The notes beneath the pieces are model-generated. The model worked only from the letters and a program-made list of their open reading frames with translations, did not search any database and was not told the origin of the DNA. DNA of 5,354 bases from assembly GCA_029098085.1 (NCBI GenBank), contig JAQXNQ010000137.1, forward strand, positions 1 to 5,354, given 5' to 3'. Both the position numbers and the translations under genes were made by a program. Numbering within the stretch: the stretch's first letter is position 1; every line of letters starts with the position of its first letter. Source of the stretch: Oscillospiraceae bacterium. GTDB taxonomy: Bacteria; Bacillota; Clostridia; Oscillospirales; Ruminococcaceae. Shown here one piece after another: positions 1 to 4,958 of the stretch.

Positions 1-89
1 AGAACGGTTCCCCGCCTGCTTTCCTTTATCTGTCGGATGGTGTCGTATTCACGTTCAATGGTTTCCAGGAGGCTGCTGTAAATGTCCAC
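1..89 (-). CDS. Probable Ser/Thr protein kinase, N-terminal fragment (partial)
   Basis: This is a minus-strand reading frame open from a GTG at 87-89 to the window edge, giving 29 codons. The start VDIYSSLLETIEREYDTI followed by RQIKESRRGTV resembles the N-terminus of a family of clostridial Ser/Thr protein kinases in which the Lys-Glu...Arg-Gly-Thr-Val stretch leads into the glycine-rich ATP loop. That resemblance is from memory, and no catalytic residue lies inside the window. The start is well constrained: an in-frame TGA lies only two codons upstream (AGC AGC between), and a weak AGGGTGA ribosome site precedes the GTG by about 6 nt. A strong minus-strand promoter sits at 153-181. In this family the kinase gene is often next to a small XRE-type HTH gene, as here, which supports the call. 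The substrate is unknown. Confidence 0.6.
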   Translation of the reverse strand, partial: MDIYSSLLETIEREYDTIRQIKESRRGTV

Positions 90-152
90 GCTGCTTCACC
101 CTATGCTATGAGCATATTGCTTTTTTGGCCTAAAAACTGTAAGATATCTAAT

Positions 153-181
153 AGTATACCGGATAATTTGATTCTTGTAAA
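153..181 (-). promoter_or_regulatory. Sigma-A type promoter for the kinase gene
   Basis: Read on the minus strand, TTTACA (176-181) and TATACT (153-158) are separated by exactly 17 bp, each one mismatch from consensus. Transcription would start near 146, leaving a leader of about 57 nt before the GTG at 89. The plus-strand promoter for the HTH gene must lie in the same 105-bp gap. Its best candidates are TTGCTT (117-122)/TAAGAT (140-145), spacing 17, or a GATAAT at 162-167; both are weaker. The divergent promoters therefore probably overlap. Confidence 0.7.
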
Positions 182-194
182 GGCGGCGGGGCAA

Positions 195-620
195 ATGGAT
201 AAGAAGAATACAGATGATTTGCAGCAGGAGCTGATGGAGTCATCCAATCTGAACCGTTTCCTTTCGGAGAACCAGACGCAGTTCAGCAATGAAAGCGTAG
301 CGGAAATACTGAACGATCTTTTCAAAAAGAAGAACATCTCCAAGGCGCAGCTGGCCAAGCAGGCGGGCATGAGCGAAATCTACCTGCATCAGATTTTCGC
401 GGGCCGCCGGAATCCCTCCAGAAACCGTCTGCTGTGCCTCTGCTACGGATTGGGCGCCAGCATCGATGAGACCCAGGAGCTGCTGAAGCTCTGCGGACTG
501 GCGCAGCTGTACCCGCGTCTCAAGCGTGACGCGATTATTTATTACGGTCTGGCCCATCAGGTGAGCCTGTTTGAAATCAACGACAAACTGTTTGCGGAGG
601 ATGAAGAAACGCTGCTGTAG
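195..620 (+). CDS. Small XRE-family helix-turn-helix protein
   Basis: This is a 141-residue soluble protein. Residues 49-89 form a lambda-repressor/Cro type HTH, seen in SKAQLAKQAGMSEIYLHQIF followed by AGRRNPSRNRLL: helix 2, the turn with G58, the recognition helix, then the G70-R-R-N-P-S motif typical of XRE proteins. The remaining C-terminal part (about 90-141) is helical. It matches, from memory, a clostridial family in which the HTH is followed by a conserved E-T-Q-x-L-L-K-L segment (residues 92-99), usually encoded beside a Ser/Thr kinase. The likely role is DNA binding or serving as partner or substrate of the divergent kinase; neither is shown by the sequence. The ATG at 195 is chosen because a purine-rich AGGCGGCGGGG site precedes it. 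The frame could be extended to 108, but that would run through the promoter region and has no ribosome site. A terminator follows at 644, so the gene appears monocistronic. Confidence 0.85.
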   Translation: MDKKNTDDLQQELMESSNLNRFLSENQTQFSNESVAEILNDLFKKKNISKAQLAKQAGMSEIYLHQIFAGRRNPSRNRLLCLCYGLGASIDETQELLKLCGLAQLYPRLKRDAIIYYGLAHQVSLFEINDKLFAEDEETLL

Positions 621-643
621 CGAGACATATAGAAAATGAACCA

Positions 644-676
644 AGCGCTGGCTCAGAAGAGCTGGCGCTTTTTGTT
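644..676 (+). terminator. Rho-independent terminator of the HTH gene
   Basis: A 10-bp stem is formed by 644-653 (AGCGCTGGCT) and 660-669 (AGCTGGCGCT), with two central G-U pairs and a 6-nt loop. A T-rich tract, TTTTTGTT, runs from 669 to 676. It begins 23 nt after the stop codon of the HTH gene. Confidence 0.85.
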
Positions 677-883
677 GCGCAGCATTCGAAAATTCTGTTT
701 GTCCGAACGATGATCAGATTCGGTTCCTTTTCACTTCCTTAATACGCATCCTGATCCGCTGCCCCCTTGCACAGTGTCTCGTCAAGCCTTTCTGTCCATT
801 TCGATCAATTATAGCGACTTATTTTTGTGAATATAATATAGTATTCTCAGATGTAACAATTCTTTTAAGGATGTAAAAATGGG
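677..883. other. Non-coding region upstream of the DUF1538 operon
   Basis: I see no convincing gene here on either strand. The second half is AT-rich. It holds an isolated perfect TATAAT at 832-837, but no acceptable -35 lies 16-18 bp upstream. Two GATGTAA direct repeats (850-856 and 870-876) lie 20 bp apart, immediately upstream of the -35 box at 884. A weak CCGAA/TTCGG hairpin at 703-723 is the only other structure noticed. No recognisable riboswitch, tRNA or small RNA was found by eye. Confidence 0.5.
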
Positions 884-912
884 TTGCTCCAGACTTTTCT
901 CTGTGTTACAAT
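884..912 (+). promoter_or_regulatory. Extended -10 promoter of the DUF1538-PII operon
   Basis: TTGCTC (884-889) and TACAAT (907-912) are 17 bp apart. The -10 box is directly preceded by TGT, the extended -10 TGn signature. Predicted transcription start is near 919, giving a leader of about 35 nt. That start coincides with the first copy of an 11-bp tandem repeat. Confidence 0.75.
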
Positions 913-918
913 AGAATT

Positions 919-940
919 ATCTTAATACAATCTTAATACA
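919..940 (+). repeat. Perfect 11-bp tandem duplication at the transcription start
   Basis: ATCTTAATACA occurs at 919-929 and again at 930-940 without a gap. The second copy ends directly at the GGAGGG ribosome binding site of the DUF1538 gene. The unit is about one helical turn, so the two copies would lie on the same DNA face. It could be a paired operator or a neutral slippage duplication; the sequence alone does not decide. Confidence 0.9.
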
Positions 941-953
941 GGAGGGAGCGCTT

Positions 954-2477
954 ATGCGGCACAATGAGCAGCTGAAGGAAAAGGTCATGGAGTCTCTGTC
1001 GTCCGTATTGCCGATTACCGTCATCGTTCTGATCGTCAGCGTTACCATTGCGCCGCTGACGCCGGGCACCTTTGTGCTCTTTCTGTTCGGCGCCGTGATG
1101 CTGGTTTTTGGCATGGGCTTTTTCACACTGGGCGTGGAGATGTCCATGATGCCCATGGGAGAGGGCATCGGCGTGCAGATGAGCCGCTCCAAAAGGATCG
1201 GCCTCTCACTGGCGGCCTGCTTTGTGCTGGGCATGCTGATCACCATGGCGGAGCCGGATCTGCAGGTGCTGGCCGAGCAGGTGCCTGCCATTCCCAATCT
1301 GACGCTGATCCTGACGGTGGCCATCGGCGTGGGGCTCTTTCTGGTCGTTGCAGAGCTGAGGATGCTGCTGAATATTCCTCTTTCCTATACGCTGCTGTTT
1401 TTTTACGGGCTGGTTTTTCTGCTGGCCATCCTTGCGCCGGACCGCTTTATTCCGGTGGCGTTCGACTCGGGCGGCGTGACGACAGGGCCCATCACCGTGC
1501 CCTTTATCATGGCGCTGGGCATCGGTATGGCCTCCATCCGAAGCGATAAGAACTCCAGCAGCGACAGCTTCGGCCTGATCGCCCTGTGCAGCATCGGTCC
1601 CATTTTCTCGGTTTTGCTGCTGGGCGTGTTTTATCAGCCGGACAGCGCCGTGTACACCTCTTCCCCACTGGCGGAGGTGTACACCACGCGGACAGCTGCC
1701 AAGCTGTTTTATCAGGCCCTTCCGGTTTACATGAAGGAAGTGGCGGTGGCACTGGTTCCGATTCTTGCGATGTTCATTCTGTTTCAGCTGGTGTCCGGAC
1801 GGTTCCACCGGCATCAGCTGCTGCGGATCGGCACGGGACTGCTATATACCTATATCGGCCTGGTACTGTTCCTGACCGGCGTCAACGTGGGCTTTATGCC
1901 GGCAGGACAGGTCATCGGCTCCACCATTGCCGGAAGCAGCCGGAAATGGCTGCTGATTCCCATCGGCATGGTGATCGGCTTCTTTATTGTCCGCGCTGAA
2001 CCGGCGGTGCAGGTGCTGACCCGGCAGGTGGAGGAGATTTCCAACGGCTATATCACCCAGCGCTCCATCCAGACGGCGCTGTCGGCGGGCATCTGTCTGT
2101 CGGTGGGCCTTTCCATGCTGCGGATTCTCACCGGCCTGAATATTCTGTGGATTCTGGTGCCTGGGTATCTGATTGCGCTGGTCATGACCTTTTTTGTTCC
2201 CCAGATCTTTACCGGCATCGCGTTCGACTCGGGCGGCGTGGCCAGCGGCCCCATGACGGCCACCTTTCTGCTGCCGCTGGCCATGGGCGCCTGTGAGGCC
2301 GTGGGCGGGGATATTTTGACTGATGCCTTCGGCATTGTGGCACTGGTGGCCATGACGCCGCTCTGCACCATTCAGCTGCTGGGACTGGTGAGCCGCCTGA
2401 AGCAGCAGGTGGAGCAGAAGCGGCTCAGAGCCCGTCTGGACCAGATCGAAGACTGCATCGTATACTTTGAAACGTAA
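954..2477 (+). CDS. DUF1538 family integral membrane protein (two-repeat)
   Basis: This is a 507-residue, very hydrophobic protein with roughly 14 possible membrane segments. It consists of two DUF1538 units, about residues 10-227 and 250-480. Matching pairs show the duplication: GVEMSMMPMG (60-69) with GVNVGFMPAG (309-318); AEPDLQVLAEQV (99-110) with AEPAVQVLTRQV (348-359); AFDSGGVTTGP (169-179) with AFDSGGVASGP (423-433); and DSFGLIAL (204-211) with DAFGIVAL (457-464). The polar FDSGGV-x-x-GP motif within membrane regions suggests a re-entrant or substrate-binding element, as in inverted- or duplicated-repeat transporters. The family has no established substrate. A charged tail (about 481-507) is probably cytoplasmic. 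The start is supported by GGAGGG at 941-946, 7-8 nt before the ATG. The PII-like gene starts 10 nt after the stop, so the two are one transcript, and control of transport by the PII-like protein is the natural inference. The product could be a transporter or a channel. Confidence 0.9.
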   Translation: MRHNEQLKEKVMESLSSVLPITVIVLIVSVTIAPLTPGTFVLFLFGAVMLVFGMGFFTLGVEMSMMPMGEGIGVQMSRSKRIGLSLAACFVLGMLITMAEPDLQVLAEQVPAIPNLTLILTVAIGVGLFLVVAELRMLLNIPLSYTLLFFYGLVFLLAILAPDRFIPVAFDSGGVTTGPITVPFIMALGIGMASIRSDKNSSSDSFGLIALCSIGPIFSVLLLGVFYQPDSAVYTSSPLAEVYTTRTAAKLFYQALPVYMKEVAVALVPILAMFILFQLVSGRFHRHQLLRIGTGLLYTYIGLVLFLTGVNVGFMPAGQVIGSTIAGSSRKWLLIPIGMVIGFFIVRAEPAVQVLTRQVEEISNGYITQRSIQTALSAGICLSVGLSMLRILTGLNILWILVPGYLIALVMTFFVPQIFTGIAFDSGGVASGPMTATFLLPLAMGACEAVGGDILTDAFGIVALVAMTPLCTIQLLGLVSRLKQQVEQKRLRARLDQIEDCIVYFET

Positions 2478-2487
2478 GGGGGACGTC

Positions 2488-3171
2488 ATGAAACAGACGA
2501 TCAAGGCCATGGTGACCATTGCAGAGCGCGGTCACGGCAACGATATTGCGGCGCTGTATGCCCAAAAAAAGGTCAGCTGTCATTATCACTGCGTCGGAAG
2601 GGGAACAGCCTCCTCCGAGCTGCTGGATCTGTTCGGCTTCGGCACGTCGGAGCGGGATATTCTGCTCAGTCTGGCGCCGGGCAGGGAGATAGACCTGCTG
2701 CTGCAGGAGCTGCGGGATGTGTGGAGAACCCGTGTGCCCACCAGGGGAATCGCGTTTTCCCTGCCTGTTCGGGCCATGAACAATCTGGTAGCTGCCGCCC
2801 TGCTGCAGGGACAGGAGCAGCTGCCGGAAAAAGAAGGGAGAGAAGCTTCGATGGAGGAAAAGAAGGAAAAACGGTTCAGCCTGATTCTGGCTGCGGTGGA
2901 TCAGGGCTTTACGGACGATGTGATGAACACGGCGCGGGAGGCCGGCGCCCGGGGCGGCACCATTCTGCGGGCGCGGTGGGCCGGAGGAAAGAGCGTGGAG
3001 CAGTTCTACGGTATCACCCTTCAGGCGGAAAAGGAGATCCTGGCCATTGTGGCTTCGGAGGAACAGATGCCGGCCATTATGGAGGCAATCAATCAGAAGC
3101 ACGGTCTGCGGTCGGAAGCCCATGGCACCCTGTGTGTCCTGCCGGTGGATGAAGTGGTTCGTTTGGGATAA
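2488..3171 (+). CDS. Tandem PII-like signalling protein (two fused domains)
   Basis: This is a 227-residue soluble protein with two ferredoxin-like PII-type domains joined by a charged linker (about 105-128, rich in E and K). Domain 1 covers about 1-103. Its VGRGTASSELLDLFGFG segment (37-52) and TRGIAFSLPVRAM (85-97) fit the early T-loop region and the B-loop/strand 4. Domain 2 covers about 129-225. AREAGARGGTILRARWAG (149-166) is the classic PII helix 1-strand 2 region, followed by a short T-loop (GGKSVEQFYG, 166-175), then QAEKEILAIVAS (179-190) and HGTLCVLPVDEVV (212-224), which matches the GKIFVxPVxxxV region of GlnB/GlnK. The canonical B-loop TGxxGDGK and the uridylylated T-loop tyrosine context are not conserved, so its effector may differ. 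The ATG at 2488, with GGGGG 6 nt upstream, is preferred to a TTG at 2467 inside the previous gene. PII proteins typically gate a partner transporter; here that would be DUF1538. Confidence 0.85.
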   Translation: MKQTIKAMVTIAERGHGNDIAALYAQKKVSCHYHCVGRGTASSELLDLFGFGTSERDILLSLAPGREIDLLLQELRDVWRTRVPTRGIAFSLPVRAMNNLVAAALLQGQEQLPEKEGREASMEEKKEKRFSLILAAVDQGFTDDVMNTAREAGARGGTILRARWAGGKSVEQFYGITLQAEKEILAIVASEEQMPAIMEAINQKHGLRSEAHGTLCVLPVDEVVRLG

Positions 3172-3175
3172 AAAG

Positions 3176-3215
3176 AAAAAGGGGGCCAGCTGAAGAAAAG
3201 GCGGCTCCCCTTTTG
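3176..3215 (+). terminator. Rho-independent terminator of the DUF1538-PII operon
   Basis: AAAAGGGG (3177-3184) pairs with CCCCTTTT (3207-3214). Further internal pairing such as AGC (3188-3190) with GCT (3204-3206) is possible across a small bulge. The stem starts 5 nt after the stop codon and its 3' arm supplies the T run. Confidence 0.8.
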
Positions 3216-3244
3216 TGAATTTTCAGTGAAGCTCCGAAATTCTC

Positions 3245-3273
3245 TTGACAAGGGCAGGCGGATATGATACCCT
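3245..3273 (+). promoter_or_regulatory. Promoter of the DUF2325-DUF3793-flavodoxin operon
   Basis: A perfect TTGACA lies at 3245-3250. Seventeen bp downstream is TACCCT (3268-3273), poor by itself but preceded by TGA (3265-3267), an extended -10 signature. A better-looking TATGAT at 3263-3268 has no properly spaced -35 (only 12 bp from TTGACA). The predicted transcription start, near 3280, falls within the palindrome at 3276-3293. Confidence 0.6.
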
Positions 3274-3275
3274 TT

Positions 3276-3293
3276 GGTTAGCTATAACTAACC
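3276..3293. promoter_or_regulatory. Palindromic operator GGTTAG-N6-CTAACC, copy 1
   Basis: GGTTAG (3276-3281) and CTAACC (3288-3293) are perfect inverted repeats around CTATAA; the central TATA is also symmetric, so only one base pair breaks the 18-bp symmetry. It begins 2 bp after the predicted -10 box and covers the transcription start, a position typical of repressor sites. The arms resemble those of DtxR/IdeR boxes, but the classical DtxR box has a 1-bp centre and this one has 6 bp. The regulator is therefore not identified; metal (iron) control is inferred from the flavodoxin in the operon. Confidence 0.8.
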
Positions 3294-3342
3294 TTGATAC
3301 AGATCGAAGTAAATCGGGTAAATCACCAATCGGGAGGCTGTT

Positions 3343-3699
3343 ATGTGCGTTGTGATTGTAGGCGGAAACGAGCGGATGGAGCAGCAGTATAAAGCCATCT
3401 GCAGAGATTTTGGATATCGCGCCAAGGTTTTTACGAAAATGCCGGCGGATTTTAAGCGGCAGATCGGATGTCCCGATCTTCTGGTTCTCTTCACAGGCAC
3501 CGTTTCTCATAAAATGGTCGCCTGTGCTGCGGAGGAAGCCCGCCGGAAGCAGGTGCGGGTTGCACGCTGCCATACCAGCAGCTGCTGTGCGCTGCGTGAG
3601 CTGCTGCAGACCCACTGCGGGGCGTGTCCTTGTGGACAGGTCTGCCCGAACTGTGAGGCAGAAGGGCCAAAGGCATCCGTTATGGTTAGCGTAAACTAA
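3343..3699 (+). CDS. DUF2325 family protein with cysteine-rich tail
   Basis: This is a 118-residue soluble protein. Residues 1-90 match DUF2325: VVIVGGNERMEQQYK at 3-17, the PDLLVLFTGTVSHKMV strand-helix at 44-59, and ARCHTSSCCALRELL at 74-88, an arrangement like a small Rossmann-type alpha/beta fold. The molecular function of the family is not known. After the domain comes C92-x2-C95-x-C97-x3-C101-x2-C104, a cluster that could hold a metal or Fe-S cluster; C76, C81 and C82 lie close before it. The ATG at 3343 follows GGGAGG (3332-3337) by 5 nt. The gene is first in an operon with DUF3793 and flavodoxin, behind a palindromic operator, so a role in the response to metal limitation or redox state is plausible. 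The last codons and the stop are overlaid by a second palindrome copy (3684-3701). Confidence 0.88.
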   Translation: MCVVIVGGNERMEQQYKAICRDFGYRAKVFTKMPADFKRQIGCPDLLVLFTGTVSHKMVACAAEEARRKQVRVARCHTSSCCALRELLQTHCGACPCGQVCPNCEAEGPKASVMVSVN

Positions 3700-3701
3700 C
3701 C
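3684..3701. promoter_or_regulatory. Palindromic operator GGTTAG-N6-CTAACC, copy 2
   Basis: GGTTAG (3684-3689) and CTAACC (3696-3701) flank CGTAAA. It matches copy 1 at 15 of 18 positions, with both arms identical. It overlaps the last codons and TAA stop (3697-3699) of the DUF2325 gene and ends just before the AAGGAGG site of the next gene. I find no convincing promoter in front of it (only TATGGT at 3681-3686 without a -35). It may be an intragenic operator, a roadblock site or control an unrecognised internal promoter. Confidence 0.75.
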
Positions 3702-3716
3702 GCGAAGGAGGATCCC

Positions 3717-4277
3717 ATGCAGGACAAAGCGTTTGAGGAAATGCTGGCGTTTCATTGCGGGCCGGCGCTGGCGGGAATCAAGCCCGCCAATCTGGTGTCG
3801 CTTTCCCGGGAGGAGTTTCCATATCTTCCCCTTCTGGCGGAGGAATACAGCCGGCAGATGGAGTGCATCGGACTTCGCTTTCGGGTGGTCTGCCGATGCA
3901 GGAGCCGGTATCTGCTGCTGGTGTACCGGGAAAACAGGCTGAAGGCACAGCTGCACAGGCCGGAGATCGCCGCCATCCTTGAAGAAGCGGGGTATCCGCC
4001 CGCTGGGATGGAGCAGCAGCTGACTGTTTTGGAGCAGCGCCTGTCCGGCGGCGCCTTTCCCCACGAGATCGGGGCGTTTCTTGGATATCCGGCGGCAGAT
4101 ATCCGGGGATTTCAGCGGGATCAGGGCAGAGGCTGCCTGTACAGCGGCCTCTGGAAGGTATATGCTGACGTGGATGGTGCAAGACTATGCTTTGCCCGGT
4201 ATATGCGCTGCCGGGACTGTATCTGCCGCCGTCTGCGTCAGGGTGTGACGCTGACCCAGCTGTTCTGTGCCGCATAA
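3717..4277 (+). CDS. DUF3793 family protein
   Basis: This is a 186-residue soluble protein of the DUF3793 family, which is common in Clostridia and without known function. Family marks are the N-terminal FHCGPALAGIKPANLVSL (12-29), the central PHEIGAFLGYPAADIRGF (115-132), and GLWKVYADVDGARLCFARY (144-162), after which comes a Cys/Arg-rich helix with C165, C168 and C170. Further cysteines at 14, 50, 59, 61 and 140 make the protein cysteine-rich (10 in all), which could mean metal binding or redox chemistry; this is inference. No signal peptide or membrane segment is visible. The start follows AAGGAGG (3705-3711) by 5 nt and lies 17 nt after the DUF2325 stop. The flavodoxin gene follows 25 nt downstream, so all three are probably one transcript. 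DUF3793 genes are, from memory, often found beside flavodoxin or ferrous iron transport genes, which suggests an iron-linked role. Confidence 0.88.
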   Translation: MQDKAFEEMLAFHCGPALAGIKPANLVSLSREEFPYLPLLAEEYSRQMECIGLRFRVVCRCRSRYLLLVYRENRLKAQLHRPEIAAILEEAGYPPAGMEQQLTVLEQRLSGGAFPHEIGAFLGYPAADIRGFQRDQGRGCLYSGLWKVYADVDGARLCFARYMRCRDCICRRLRQGVTLTQLFCAA

Positions 4278-4302
4278 ACTTATATTACAGGAGGAAAAGA
4301 TG

Positions 4303-4731
4303 ATGAGTAAAATCGCAGTGATTTATTGGAGCGGAACCGGAAACACCGAAGCCATGGCAGCCGCCGTGGCGGAAGGCGTCCGGTCAACCGGCGGGGAGCC
4401 GGAGCTTTTTACGGTTTCGGAGCTTTCGGCTGAAACAGCCGCCGCTTATGACAAGCTGGCGCTGGGCTGCCCGGCCATGGGTGATGAGGTGCTGGAGGAG
4501 GGGGAGTTTGAGCCCTTTTTCACGGCTTTGGAGAAGCAGCTTGCCGGAAAAACGCTGGTTCTGTTCGGCTCCTATGGCTGGGGTGACGGACAGTGGATGC
4601 GGGACTGGACGGAGCGTGCCCGCGGAGCCGGTGCGCAGCTGGCTGCTGAAGGACTGATCGTCAACGAAGCGCCGGATGCGGATGCCCTGGTTCATTGCCG
4701 GGCACTGGGCGCTGCACTGGCTGACGCCTGA
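4303..4731 (+). CDS. Short-chain flavodoxin
   Basis: This 142-residue cytoplasmic FMN protein carries one or two electrons at low potential and typically replaces ferredoxin when iron is scarce. The FMN phosphate loop SGTGNT is at 10-15 after strand 1 (KIAVIYW). The first isoalloxazine loop PAMGDE is at 58-63 in GCPAMGDEVLEEGEFEPFF. The second loop SYGWGDGQWMRD is at 90-101, with W93 in the position of the flavin-stacking tryptophan of Clostridium beijerinckii flavodoxin, which it strongly resembles in length and motifs. The start is MSKIAV at 4303, 8 nt after GGAGG (4290-4294); an adjacent ATG at 4300 is equally possible. A longer frame from a GTG at 4267 would overlap DUF3793 and is not favoured. 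The gene closes the operon and is followed by a terminator. Confidence 0.96.
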   Translation: MSKIAVIYWSGTGNTEAMAAAVAEGVRSTGGEPELFTVSELSAETAAAYDKLALGCPAMGDEVLEEGEFEPFFTALEKQLAGKTLVLFGSYGWGDGQWMRDWTERARGAGAQLAAEGLIVNEAPDADALVHCRALGAALADA

Positions 4732-4771
4732 GAAGAAATTTCATTCTATTCTTTTATGAGCTGCTGATTTG

Positions 4772-4800
4772 AGCGGGCCTTGTGCCCGCTTTTTCTTTTT
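4772..4800 (+). terminator. Rho-independent terminator after flavodoxin
   Basis: AGCGGGC (4772-4778) and GCCCGCT (4784-4790) form a perfect 7-bp GC stem with a 5-nt loop, followed by TTTTCTTTTT. It ends the DUF2325-DUF3793-flavodoxin transcript 40 nt after the flavodoxin stop. Confidence 0.95.
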
Positions 4801-4873
4801 CCGGAAAGCCGGGAGCCTCCTGTGATAGAAACCGCCACAATTCATCATTTGGTAACATTTATATACAGAGACG

Positions 4874-4882
4874 TGCTATAAT
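4874..4882 (+). promoter_or_regulatory. Extended -10 promoter of the EamA gene
   Basis: A perfect TATAAT (4877-4882) is directly preceded by TGC (4874-4876), an extended -10 element. No good -35 is seen 16-18 bp upstream (AACATT-like sequence only), which extended -10 promoters tolerate. Transcription would start near 4889, giving a leader of about 70 nt. Confidence 0.65.
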
Positions 4883-4958
4883 ATACCTGCAGATCTTTGT
4901 AAAGAATTTGGCGCTGTTTCGGCGGCGTCGTGGGACATCAGCCCGGGGAGAAAATCCA

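Noticed and set aside
108..194. Upstream extension of the HTH gene to an ATG at 108
   Set aside because: No ribosome site precedes 108, the added residues are not family-like, and the segment covers the divergent promoter region. The ATG at 195 has a purine-rich site.
240..644. Minus-strand frame opposite the HTH gene
   Set aside because: It is antisense to a clear XRE protein and begins inside the region just before the terminator; no promoter or ribosome site was seen.
703..723. Hairpin CCGAA/TTCGG as a second terminator or regulatory RNA
   Set aside because: The stem is only 5 bp with an 11-nt loop, and no T tract follows directly.
832..837. TATAAT as the main promoter of the DUF1538 operon
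   Set aside because: No acceptable -35 lies at 16-18 bp and no TGn precedes it; the promoter at 884-912 is closer to the gene and better formed. It may still be a minor start.
1206..3123. Long minus-strand open frames (1206-1814, 1842-2519, 2425-3123)
   Set aside because: They lie opposite well-supported genes, have low-complexity His/Gln/Arg-rich translations typical of GC-rich antisense frames, and lack ribosome sites.
3778..4275. Minus-strand 165-codon frame opposite DUF3793
   Set aside because: The plus strand has clear DUF3793 motifs; this translation is Pro/Arg/Ser-rich and family-less.
4267..4302. Flavodoxin start at GTG 4267
   Set aside because: It would overlap the end of DUF3793 and place the strong GGAGG inside the coding region; the flavodoxin strand 1 begins properly from 4303.
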